Assembly: GCA_902729315.2 (NCBI GenBank) | Contig: CACVBZ020000002.1 | Span: forward strand, 1 to 60,626 | DNA from: Spirodela intermedia | Taxonomy: Eukaryota; Streptophyta; Magnoliopsida; Alismatales; Araceae | Length of the DNA stretch: 60,626 nt | Direction: 5' to 3' | In this document: piece after piece, positions 13,149 to 22,614 of the stretch | Layout: each line of letters starts with the position of its first letter | How positions within the stretch are numbered: the stretch's first letter is position 1 | Made by a program: the position numbers and the translations under genes | The notes under the pieces: generated by a model | Told to the model about the DNA's origin: nothing | Databases searched by the model: none | Seen by the model: the letters and a program-made list of their open reading frames with translations, nothing else

Positions 13149-13798
13149 CGCCGGTAGAGGGAGCTGCTCGCAGTCGCGGGGGGAGAGCGAAGGCAGAAGC
13201 AGAAGGCCTTATCCACACACCATAGCGGGATCTTCTTTGTCTTGTAGAAGATGGGTTTCACGTGCTCCTCCGCGATCTCCACCCCCTAAAGTGTTCCCCC
13301 GGAGAGAGACGGGGAAGCCGGCCCATCAAAATAAATTGATTTAATTTTTTATATATGATTTGATCACCGTTGGTATTATCTTATTAATGAAAATATATTT
13401 TATTTTACAAAAAACATTTTTATTATAATATGGCTAAAAACCATTACACCGAAGTGTTTGTAAAAGAATCATGTGGCCGTTAGTTTAAAACGGGGTCACA
13501 CGTGGGAGTTCCGCAGGGGCAGTGTAACACACTGAAACCAGCGGGTGAGTGCGTTGTTTTTTGGGGTTTTTTCGGATCTAGTCCCTAAATAATAAGATAA
13601 CTACAATTAAGCCTCCGTATATGTTGTCTATCCGTTCTATCTCCCAAGCATAGACTTGAGTGACATTTTTACCCTCGTGCGAACCTCCAAATCTCGTAAT
13701 CTTCCATACTATTTGGATTTTTCAATAAAACAAGTCACATTTTTTTTCACATTGGCAAATAATTAGGACTTGAAAATAGGAACTTAATAATAATTATG
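13149..13798. other. Upstream region of the Ycf54-like gene
   Basis: GC-rich to about 13320, where the 5' leader and promoter of the minus-strand gene are expected, then AT-rich. No gene or clear repeat is seen. Confidence 0.4.
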
Positions 13799-13850
13799 AC
13801 TTAAAAAGATAATAACTTATGAATGAGGACTTTGGACAAAAAATATTATA

Positions 13851-13980
13851 TTGTCATTTTTAAGGAAATTAATAGAGCATAATTAATAGAGCTGAATATT
13901 TCATATACATTCCATCCATCACTTAGGTATTGGGAAAAAATATATAAGCATGATTATCATTCAAATGATACCGCTTGTAA
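13851..13980. repeat. Direct repeat A flanking the copia remnant
   Basis: This copy shares TTGTCATTTTTAAG, GAGCTGAATATTTCATATAC, ATTCCATCCATCACTT and AAAAAATATATA with 15903-16035, in the same order and spacing but with many substitutions. Similarity may begin about 50 bases further left. It is possibly an eroded LTR. Confidence 0.65.
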
Positions 13981-15902
13981 GGAAAATAGAACTATTAACC
14001 ATGGAGAAAATGAATCAATTTGAGGAAGAAAATGTCTAAAATTAAAAATGTATCGAAGAGTTATAAATGAAGGGAGATAAAAATTGATTAAAGGGGGACA
14101 TAAAAATGGCTCAAAGTGGGCAACCACACCCAATAATGACAAAAAATGGTAATAATTTTTTTTTTATCTATGTTGCATTAGATATTAACACTCCCTCTCA
14201 ATACAAAATACCAAGTAATTCTCAAATTTTAAATATTTTAATACAACTAAATGACTTTGTAAGGACATATGCAACTTGACCAATTATTGAGTAAAACTTT
14301 GTCGTAATAAGATTAACAACAATAAATCCATAATAAAATGATGACAATTTTCTATATGGTTCATTCTTCTATGAATTTATTTGTTGTCATAATAAATCAA
14401 AGTAGGTGTTGATTGTGAAAAATTGACAACTTAAAAAAAAAGAATACATTCATATTACTTTTCATGTAGTCATTGATGTAGTATTATATTTTTTTTTATG
14501 ATGATGATAGTATTGTATATATATATTTTTTAGAAGATTTATGAAGTTTTATGAAAATAAAAATTGAAAACAAAGCCACTAGTATTTTTTCTATCGTCAA
14601 TAGAACATGTTTAACCATTGTAAAAAAAAAATATAAATTTTAAAGTTTCGTTGTGAAGGATCTATGAACTAGGAAGTTGTGTAGAGGCACTTGAAAGTGT
14701 GGGACTTTAGACATTGAAAGAAGAATTGATCTTTGCCTCACCTTCTCTACGTCTTCAAAAGTTTATGCCACCACTTGGCACCAAATAAACTATTAGGTCA
14801 TTGTTGCTTTTCCACTTTGAAGAAATTGCAAACATATGTTGATATAAGATCACATAATTGATGGTCCCTTAAATATATGAAATAATTTTTTTGGTACTCC
14901 AAGATAATGAACTGATACATAATACATAAATCTTGAAATCATACTAATTAAAAATATTATATGATGCTACCCATGAGTTAAATATATTAACCCACTAATG
15001 AAACTTATATATATATATATATATATATAGTTTAGTCCCCATCACGAAGTCATAATTTGTAATTAGTATTCATAGGAATGAAATGAGCCTTGTAATTGAA
15101 CATACTAAAATTCATGAGTAGATCAAATACATATTTCTCTTGTGAAATTAATATACATAATTATTATGAATAATTTAAATTTCAAAAAAAATAATGAAGT
15201 AATCCCAAATTCTTTATATCAAAATTAGATATTATAAGAGTATTCAATTCTCAAGCTAATGACGAAGATGATTTCATATGTATAATATCATCAACACAAA
15301 CACATATAATGAAAATATATTTTTCTTAGAGTTTTGGCATAAGATTTTAACTCATTATCACTTTGATGAAAAATATACTCATTAAAATATGAATTAATTC
15401 TGCTATACCATACTTTTAGTACTTGAGTCTATAGAATATATTATTCAATTTACATACTTTATTAACTATTCCATCACTAATAAACTCTATGGTTGCTCAA
15501 CATATATGTCTTCATCAAAGTAATCATTTTAAAAATACTGATTTAAGATCAAATTAAAATACTCATCATTTCATTTTTACTACTAAAATTAAAATAATAC
15601 AACATGTTTTTCAAATCTTACAACATTAGAAAAAGTTTCAAAGTAATTGATATCTTACTTCTGTGCATATCTCTTCAGGCAAGATTTATATTTCACTTTA
15701 TAACATATTTTACACCATTGTTGTATCATTTAAATACTATTTCCTGACAAATCAAATCAAGAGTTTTATTTATTCTATTTCTGGATGATATTTTCCCCTT
15801 TTTCTGCACGTAGAATTTCCTCTCAACAGGTCTTACATCGACTTATATTCAACATAACAATTAAAAATATTATAATTCAGTAACAATGACTTTTGAGCCA
15901 TT

Positions 15903-16035
15903 TTGTCATTTTAAGAAAATGAAGATAACATAATTAACAAAGCTGAATATTCCATGTACATTCCGTCCATCACTTTCATATCATAAAAAAATATATAGGT
16001 GACGATAATCTTTCAACCGATTTATGAGACTAAAA
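15903..16035. repeat. Direct repeat B flanking the copia remnant
   Basis: Second copy of the repeat at 13851-13980, about 2.05 kb away, same orientation. It sits on the 5' side of the minus-strand element. Confidence 0.65.
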
Positions 16036-17111
16036 CCAAGAGCCGTTTTATCTTGGGTTTAATTGGCCCAATAGCAGGGAATTTAGGCCCATTATGCCCA
16101 TGATTAAATGGGCTCGGAACAAAAGATTAGCTTCATCCGGCCCGAACCACGTATATGCCTACGCGTAAGATACGCGTACTTCTTCCTCCTTTCTCTCTCT
16201 CTCTCTCTCTCTCTCTACACATGTATTATTATTTATAAGGTGGGCCAACAACGCAGACTTCCTTGGGTCGAATCCAAAACCGATATTACGAGCCTTTCGT
16301 CGGTTCACAGGTTGCGGCCAACTCCAATAATTACCGCCGGTAGGAAAATAGGGCATTTATTTATTTATTTTAATCACGCTTTTTACCTTAATTAGCGGCG
16401 GGAAAAGCCTTGTAATTAGCGGCCCGACGTGCACATACTAATTCTCGCATTTATGATGCGATCCCTCCCGAGTTTGACCAGTCAAGGACCGACTGTCCCG
16501 CCGTCTTCGGGGTCAGTCGTTGTGGGAAATTTTTGAAACGGTCAGCGATTAGGTGGCCCGTTTTCTCTTCAGCGCGCCGACGGCCATTGAAGGCGAGCAG
16601 GGGGTAGCTCTTGGAAGGATTCGGATCGTCAACGCCCGCGGGAAAGGGGGTAGGTGACCAAGTCGCCGGAACCAATCGGCCGAACCGAGTTGACCAGACG
16701 TGGCGGCGCCATGGGTCTCCATCGCCGAGTCGCGTACTCTACGTTCTGTGATCTCTGTTGGGAGGACGGAAGCGGAGTGGGCTTGACTCGGAAAACAGGA
16801 ACGATTTAAGTATTGATCAGGCTCGGGTCGGCTTCCGTCAGAGTGAAAGGGAAAGAGCGGCCGATCCCAGCCCAGAAAATGTTAGAAAAGTCCCTCGCCT
16901 ACTTTATTTATTGAGCAACAGTCCTTCGTGAACGACTCGGAGGAAACGCGGTTGCTGCTGGCGCCATTCACGAACGTGGGACCAAAAAGGAGATAAATAA
17001 AACAATGTCCGAACGAGGGGTTAAGAAAAAAATGGGGTCCAGTACGCCACGCTTCCCAAAATCGACGGTGGCGGCGGGCTTGTACGCCGCCGCGGAGGCG
17101 ACGATGGCTCG
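16036..17111. other. Intergenic, TGGGCC sites and CT run, no gene
   Basis: Several TGGGCC/AGGCCCA words occur at 16058-16115, and a CT microsatellite lies at about 16190-16216. From 16440 the DNA becomes GC-rich toward the 3' end of the receptor kinase gene. GTTTGACC, GTCAAGG and GTTGACC words are scattered at 16470-16700. No coding region is recognised. Confidence 0.4.
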
Positions 17112-19055
17112 TCAGAAGGAAGAAGACGACGTGGACGGCTCCGCCGTCGTCGGCGGGGAATCCCCTCGGCTAGGAAAGGGAGCGCCGCCGGTGGGGCCCA
17201 CCGGCGTCAGGGCGGCGCCGCTGGTGGGGCCCACCGGCGTGGCCTCTACAACGGCGAGTACGCCGCGGAGCACGGAGAGCACGTCCGCCATGCGCGGCCG
17301 CTCGTCCTTGTACGGCTTCACGCAGCGGCAGGCGAGCTGGAAGACCTCCTCGAGGGAGTCACCGTCGCACTCCGCCGCGAGCCGGTGGTCAACGATGGCG
17401 GTGGCGCCGCCGCTCACTGCGCGCGCCGCCTGCACGATGGACTGCTGCCCCCCTGAGGGCGTCTCCACCACCGCCTTAGTCCCCGTGAGGAGTTGCAGCA
17501 GCATCACCCCAAAGCTGTAGACGTCTGCGGCCTTGGAGACCTTCCCGGCGCCGAAGTACTCGGGGTCGAGGTAGCCGCGTGTTCCCTTGACCTCCGTCGA
17601 GACGTGGGAGGTTCCCGGCGGGACGACCTTGGAGACGCCGAAGTCGGAGAGCTTGGCGGTGCCGTCGCCGGCGAGGAGGACGTTGGTGGGCTTCACGTCG
17701 CGGTGGACGACGGCGCCATCGGGGAGGTCGTGGAGGTAGGCGAGGGCCTCGGCGACGTCGCCGGCGATGAGCAGGCGGCGCCGCCAGGGGAGATCTCCCC
17801 TGCTGAGTGCGGCGGAGAGGTTCCCGCCGGGCATGTACTCGTAGACCAGGGCGTGGCCCTTGCTCTGGAGGCAGTATCCGACCAGCGTAGTGAGCTTGCG
17901 GTGGCGGAGCTTGGCAACCACCTCCACCTCCCTGTAGAACTCGCCAAGCTTCCGCTTCTTCCGGTGGATGCGCTTGATCGCCACCTGCTGCCCGCTGGGG
18001 AGCGTCCCCAGGTAGACCTTCCCCGCGCCGCCCTCCCCGAGGAGATTACGGCTGTGGAAACCAGACGTCGCCTGCTTGAGCTCGCTCATGGTGAAGATGT
18101 AGAGTCCCTCCGTCGGCAGGGGGCGGTCGATCGGCACCGTGAACTCTAGATCGGTGGTGACGCTGGCGAGGGACCTCTTCCGCCTGCGAATCAGGGCGAG
18201 GACCAGGAAGGAGACGCCGGCGACGAGGATGACCACACCGGACACCGATCCGGCGGCAATCTTCGCTATCCGAGAGCCTCCGCCGGAGGACGAAGAAGGC
18301 AAGGACGCCGGAGGAGACGGCAACGGGGGAGGTCGCGGGGAGGAAGGGATGATGTTGCCGGTGCCGAGGTTGCCGACATTCTCCAGGATCTGGACCATAC
18401 ACAGGACGTAGGATCTGAATCGGCCGATATCGGGGACAGTGGAGACCCAAATCCCCATGGTGGCGGCCATGCCGCAGGGAACCATCTCCTTGCTGCGAGT
18501 GGCGTCGAAGAGTGCAAAGGTGGCGGCGATGACGGCGTTCTGGCAGGCGACGCAGGAAAACTGGTCGTCGGTGAGGTTCCGGCGGGTGGCGGTGCACAGC
18601 CGGGTGCCGTTGGAGAGATCCACCGCGGAGAAGACATCGGAGATCTTGGAGAACTGGCAGGGACGACTGCCGGCGGCGAACTTGATCGGATCGCCGGCAA
18701 GGTTGCAGCGGTCGCCGGAGAGGAGCAGCGACGGCACCACGAGCCCTTGGCGAACAGCGTAGCTGGAGAAATCAGTGGTGCAGGTTCTTGCGGTGGCTTC
18801 AGGGAGGAAGGCGGTGCCGGTGAGGTTGGCGTAGCGGATCGCGGCGTACATGTAGGAGGCGAATACGTACCAGCAGCAGCCGGTCGTGGCCGCTGTCGCG
18901 TTCGCGTAGCATCCCGTCGGGATGATCCTGGTGGCGCCGTCGATGTCGTAGGGACAACTCGCCGCGGCGCCGCCGGCAACACAGAGGAGGAGGAGGAGGA
19001 GGAGGAGGAGGAGGAAGGGCAAGGCGGCGGCGCACGGGATCCCGCGGCGGCGCAT
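17112..19055 (-). CDS. SPARK-domain receptor-like kinase (single exon, 647 aa)
   Basis: Predicted plasma-membrane receptor-like serine/threonine kinase. Residues 1-31 form a signal peptide with a ten-leucine core. Residues 33 to about 235 are a Cys-rich ectodomain with CPYDI, GCCWYV, RYANLTG and a CVACQNAV-type motif, resembling the SPARK domain of ARK-type and At1g11050-like kinases. A Pro/Ser stem (238-258) and a membrane segment (about 266-290) follow. The kinase domain runs from about 335 to 604: glycine loop GEGGAG 340-345, Lys361, HRD 451-453, DFG 471-473 and GTRGYLDPEY in the activation segment, so it should be active. The tail carries a tandem TPVGPT repeat (606-611 and 617-622). An in-frame Met lies 51 codons upstream, but it would put a poly-Pro stretch before the signal peptide, so 19055 is preferred. 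Ligand unknown. Third positions are extremely GC-rich. Confidence 0.88.
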   Translation of the reverse strand: MRRRGIPCAAALPFLLLLLLLLLLCVAGGAAASCPYDIDGATRIIPTGCYANATAATTGCCWYVFASYMYAAIRYANLTGTAFLPEATARTCTTDFSSYAVRQGLVVPSLLLSGDRCNLAGDPIKFAAGSRPCQFSKISDVFSAVDLSNGTRLCTATRRNLTDDQFSCVACQNAVIAATFALFDATRSKEMVPCGMAATMGIWVSTVPDIGRFRSYVLCMVQILENVGNLGTGNIIPSSPRPPPLPSPPASLPSSSSGGGSRIAKIAAGSVSGVVILVAGVSFLVLALIRRRKRSLASVTTDLEFTVPIDRPLPTEGLYIFTMSELKQATSGFHSRNLLGEGGAGKVYLGTLPSGQQVAIKRIHRKKRKLGEFYREVEVVAKLRHRKLTTLVGYCLQSKGHALVYEYMPGGNLSAALSRGDLPWRRRLLIAGDVAEALAYLHDLPDGAVVHRDVKPTNVLLAGDGTAKLSDFGVSKVVPPGTSHVSTEVKGTRGYLDPEYFGAGKVSKAADVYSFGVMLLQLLTGTKAVVETPSGGQQSIVQAARAVSGGATAIVDHRLAAECDGDSLEEVFQLACRCVKPYKDERPRMADVLSVLRGVLAVVEATPVGPTSGAALTPVGPTGGAPFPSRGDSPPTTAEPSTSSSSF

Positions 19056-19096
19056 GATACACAGAGGAGGAGGAGGAGGAGGAGGAGGAGGAGGAG
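18984..19096. repeat. Paired GAG/CTC triplet arrays
   Basis: Two GAG-type triplet runs (about 18984-19014 and 19064-19096) each follow the same CACAGAGG word. The first encodes the Leu run of the kinase signal peptide. The second lies just upstream of the start codon in the leader. The shared start suggests a local duplication of about 80 bases. Confidence 0.7.
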
Positions 19097-19774
19097 GGCG
19101 CCGGCGTAACTGCCGGCGACTGAGGGATGGATGCATCTTATCTGCAGGCGCCCTAGTTTTCTGCAGGCTCGTTAAATTCTTCTGTCTGGTGCAGAAGGGT
19201 CCCACCAAGTACTGTTCACCAATTCACCAACCCGCCGGCGCACAGGTCCCACGATGTGCTACGCGCCACGACCCCCAGAGTGGACTTGTACACCCCAGCG
19301 TACGTACTGGCTTGTACGGGTGGTTGTGTGATCCCCGAAGTCCATCACATCAGACGGCAAGAGGTTGCCCACGTAATCCTTTTCAGAAAAAGAAAAGGAT
19401 GGAAACTGCGACGGAGGTCTCGGCGCGTTGGATCTTAACGGGAAACCCGATTGGCGCCACCTGGCAGACTCTCGAGGACCATCTAGAGAGAAAGATCTAA
19501 TAAAGGTATTTGTTTGATTGGATGGCTTTTGCAACGTCATCGAAAAGTAGCCTGCCACCCTGGCGAGCCACGCAGGGCGCTGAACTGGCATTCTGGGGGG
19601 TATTGGTATTTTTAATATTTCAATATTTAAAGATCTGAGGGATTAAACCTTATTTCGATGCGAAACAATTCGTGTTCACACGTGTGACATTGAGTAGGTA
19701 AGAGAGAGAGGGAGCAACGCAAAGGGCGCCGCACCACGTAAAGAGGGAGCGAGAGAGAGAGAGAGAGTCTTCTG
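19056..19774. other. Upstream region of the receptor kinase gene
   Basis: Contains the leader and probable promoter of the kinase gene and the 3' flank of the LEA-2 gene. GA runs are at about 19700-19770. No additional gene is seen. Confidence 0.4.
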
Positions 19775-20422
19775 CTACTCCGTTTTCTGCTGGCATTGCT
19801 GCCCGGTGACGGCCACGGGGGGGAAGGAGATTGTGACGTGGCAGTCGGTGAGGATGACGACGTGGTGATGGATGAAGCCGAGGAAGGTGACGCGGCCGGG
19901 GATGCGGGTGGAGGAGTCGACGTCGAGGTGCCCCGTCAGCACGTCGCGAACCAAGGCGAGCGGGTCGGCGGCGAACCGGTCCGCCTCGACGGTGAGCCGG
20001 CTGTACACGTGGGCCGAGCCCCGCGAAGGGATCCGACCTGGCGCCACGTCGGCGTCCCCCACCCGTTTCCCCCGGTAGAAGAGCGCCGCTTTGCCGGCGG
20101 CGTGGTCGAAGGAGGCGCGGTTGGGGTTGAAGACGGCGAAGTCGAGGGAGAGCGTCACGTTCAGCTCCACGGGGCCCCACGGGAGCGCGACACGCGGCGC
20201 CACGCCCTCCACCGCCGCCGATCGCAGCGTCGTCTCGAGTTGGCGGGGCTTGAAGACGGTGAGAGCCACCACGAGCAGGACGACGGCGGCCGTCAGGAAT
20301 GCCGCGGCGGTGGCGCCGCCGGCCCACGCCGCCCGGTGGCGGCGGCGGCGCCGGGCTCTGCTTCCCTCCTGCTCTTCCCCAGGAGATGGGCCCTCCTCCG
20401 TCGTATGCTCCGACCTCGTCAT
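19775..20422 (-). CDS. LEA-2 / NDR1-HIN1-like membrane protein (215 aa)
   Basis: Single-exon gene for an NHL-type protein of the LEA14-like (LEA_2) family. Members are membrane proteins, some linked to pathogen response and abiotic stress. Residues 1-31 are a polar, Arg-rich cytosolic N-terminus. Residues 32-57 form one membrane segment (FLTAAVVLLVVALTVF). The LEA_2 fold covers about 85-198, with ELNVTLSLDFAVFNPN (86-101), ALFYRGKRVGDADVAPGRIPS and a closing CHVTISF. Length and order fit the family. The ATG at 20422 is the first in frame and gives the expected topology. Seven W-box cores lie 350-575 bases upstream. The exact member cannot be named from sequence alone. Confidence 0.88.
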   Translation of the reverse strand: MTRSEHTTEEGPSPGEEQEGSRARRRRRHRAAWAGGATAAAFLTAAVVLLVVALTVFKPRQLETTLRSAAVEGVAPRVALPWGPVELNVTLSLDFAVFNPNRASFDHAAGKAALFYRGKRVGDADVAPGRIPSRGSAHVYSRLTVEADRFAADPLALVRDVLTGHLDVDSSTRIPGRVTFLGFIHHHVVILTDCHVTISFPPVAVTGQQCQQKTE

Positions 20423-20545
20423 CTAGAGAGAGAGAGAGAGAGTTACAGTCTGTGCGGAGAGGGAGTGGTCACATTAAACGGAATGAAGCGGCCTACAGAA
20501 GCAAGGGATCTGTTTTCAGGGGGAAGAGAGAGAGAGAGAGTGATG
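20423..20545. repeat. GA runs in the LEA-2 5' leader region
   Basis: Short GA runs at 20424-20441 and 20525-20541 directly precede the start codon on the coding strand as TC tracts. TC-rich leaders are common in plants. Confidence 0.6.
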
Positions 20546-20772
20546 GACGGCTTTCATGGGGGAAGGGGGGTTGGTGGGGGTCAGGCTAGTTATGGCCCGG
20601 GTGAGGGGGGGTTGGGCGTTGGGTCTTACCATGATATCAATAAATAAAAATATGAAAATGTTAGGAACGTACTCTCGTTGTATCTGTGAATAGGAGGACG
20701 GTGAGCCCGAAAGCCCGGTCCAGGCTACTGTTTCTGGGCCGGGATTTAATGGGGCCTCCTTTATCCCACTAG

Positions 20773-20996
20773 TTGACTGGTGTTGCGCTACTTGAAGTCA
20801 AAAGGTTGACTGGAGCTACACGCACCGGCCTGTTCCCTCGGTCTTCGGCCGCGAGTCAATAATTCGGTACGATTTGTCTCGACTTACTGCGTCTCCTCGT
20901 TGAGTCAATGCGACGGAGATCAGTCCGCGTTGACTAAGGTAGCGTCGGTGGCGGCGTGTAAGCCCTCGAAACGGCCTGAGGCTCGGGTCTAGTCAA
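20773..20996. promoter_or_regulatory. Cluster of seven W-boxes (TTGACT)
   Basis: TTGACT occurs at 20773-20778, 20806-20811 and 20930-20935 on the plus strand. Its complement AGTCAA occurs at 20796-20801, 20854-20859, 20903-20908 and 20991-20996. WRKY transcription factors bind TTGACY. The cluster sits in the expected promoter of the minus-strand LEA-2/NHL gene, whose family is often stress-induced. Confidence 0.7.
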
Positions 20997-21518
20997 CGAG
21001 CATCCAGGCCTCTCTGGACAGGTATGATGGTGGGAGAGAGAGAGAGAGTTCCTCAGCACTCAAAAACTTAATTCTCGGGCTTAAAAGAGAGGAGGGAAGG
21101 TTAAAAGAGTGAGAATACCTCCACTCTCTCTAAAACCTAATTCTCGGGCTTAAAGAGATATGGCGAAGGTTAAAGGAACAGAGTCTTGAGAAAGAGAGAA
21201 TGAGAGAGAGAGAGAGAGAGAGAGAGAGTTCGTAAGTGGTGAGCGACAGCGTCTTGGGTTTAAAGAGAATCTAGAGTGAGAAATAGAGGGCATTTAAGGG
21301 TGAGCGGCACGGTGTCGGGTTTAGAGAGAGAGGAAGGAGGAAACTCAGAAAGAAAGAGAGAAGGAGAGAGAAGGGGGGACTACGAGGGATTGAAGCAGCC
21401 AAAGGCTTGGCATGAACATGCGACCTCAACCATATGGAGAGAGTCACGCTTACTCATCCTCTCTGTCGATTGATAAAGAGACATGGAGATAAGAGAGAAG
21501 AAGGAGCTCTAGAGCTAG

Positions 21519-21527
21519 AGAGAGAGT

Positions 21528-21570
<43 letters not shown>
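21519..21570. repeat. GA microsatellite
   Basis: Near-perfect GA dinucleotide run, with a similar shorter run at 21203-21229. Confidence 0.95.
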
Positions 21571-21574
<4 letters not shown>

Positions 21575-22581
21575 AGGGAGAGCATTTATTGCCACAAATA
21601 TCCCAGGATCACTCACCAGCAACTGGGTTTTTTTTTCCAAAGTACCTCTCAGTGGGTGTAGCCCCATGCCAGTTGCAGTCCCAGGGAGCCGCTCTCATCC
21701 ATCTACAACAAAACAACCAAATTCTGTGGAGAGACCCTCTATAAACGGAAAAAAATATGGAATTATTGGAAATTTAAGATCTTCAGACCCCCCCCCAACC
21801 CCCCTCTCTCCAAAACAAAAAAAAAAAAAGGAGAAAAAAAAACTCCATAAGAATATGATCATATGACCATATAATAAGATAATAAGATGGAATTCATCAA
21901 CTATAAGAAGAATAATTGTCAACCATTCACATGCGTGGCAGAATCATAGCAAAACTCGGAGGAAATAGTAAGAAGAGAAGCAATTCCTGTGAGTAGCTCT
22001 CGTCAAGCGATGCTTGCAGCCCGGGAAGGAAACCCATCATGCATCGTCATTGCCAGCTGCTCGAATGCAAATAATTAGTATTCTCATTTTCTGTGAAACT
22101 GATTAGTAGTTTTTTTTTAAGATGAATAAAAAGGGATAAATAAAGAGAACGTGGCTCGATCACAGATAGTCAACAAGATGTTGGTCGTGGATTCAAGAGG
22201 AAGCCAGGGCAGCAACAGATGGAGCAGACATTACGGACAAGCATTCAGTGGTGTGAACATGTCAACGAGTTCTGGTTGACCACGGTATGAAAAGTCTGGC
22301 CTGGTAGTCAGCCCATTTGGCCGTCGCCAAAGGGAAAGTCGGATAAGGGTAAATTAATAAAATAAAATGATAGTATTACAATTTTTAATTGAAAATTTCG
22401 TCATATAGTACAACTTTTAAAACTGAAAATTTGCATAATACAGAGAAAATAGCGTGACTTTTAGGAACCAGCCATATGATTCTTGATGACCTATCCTCCA
22501 AGTTTTTTGGAGAGAGAGTGAGGGAAAGGTATAACTGGGGCACAATCAGCGGATTTCCCCTGGATTCTATGCAATTAGGCT

Positions 22582-22614
22582 CCCCCCCCCCCCCCCCCCC
22601 CCACACACACACAC
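22582..22614. repeat. Poly-C (21) followed by CA run
   Basis: Twenty-one consecutive C bases pass directly into a CA dinucleotide run. Homopolymer length in such tracts is prone to sequencing error. Confidence 0.9.

Larger units (their letters stand above)
13799..16035 (-). mobile_element. Decayed Ty1/copia remnant (RT and RNase H only)
   Basis: Reading the minus strand from about 15700 down to 14780, broken frames show copia reverse transcriptase landmarks in order. There is a DLKSVFLK-like block, then KVCKLNN, CVDDI at about 15280, FDIKNLGLLHYFF and a THEF-type block. The domain then runs into the LTH...ISMISRFM segment that precedes RNase H. Stops and frameshifts are frequent, so it is not translated. 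Gag, protease and integrase are absent. Direct repeats flank it at 13851-13980 and 15903-16035 and may be short LTRs. The body is only about 1.9 kb, so an internal deletion is likely. Family knowledge supports copia; the exact lineage is not clear. Confidence 0.75.

Noticed and set aside
17493-18149. Long plus-strand open frames antisense to the receptor kinase (also 18747-19109, 19796-20647)
   Set aside because: They mirror very GC-rich coding exons on the other strand, where stop codons are rare. Their proteins are low-complexity and match nothing known.
19056-19208. N-terminal extension of the receptor kinase to the upstream Met at 19208
   Set aside because: It would put a poly-Pro stretch before a clear signal peptide. 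The Met at 19055 gives the normal receptor layout.
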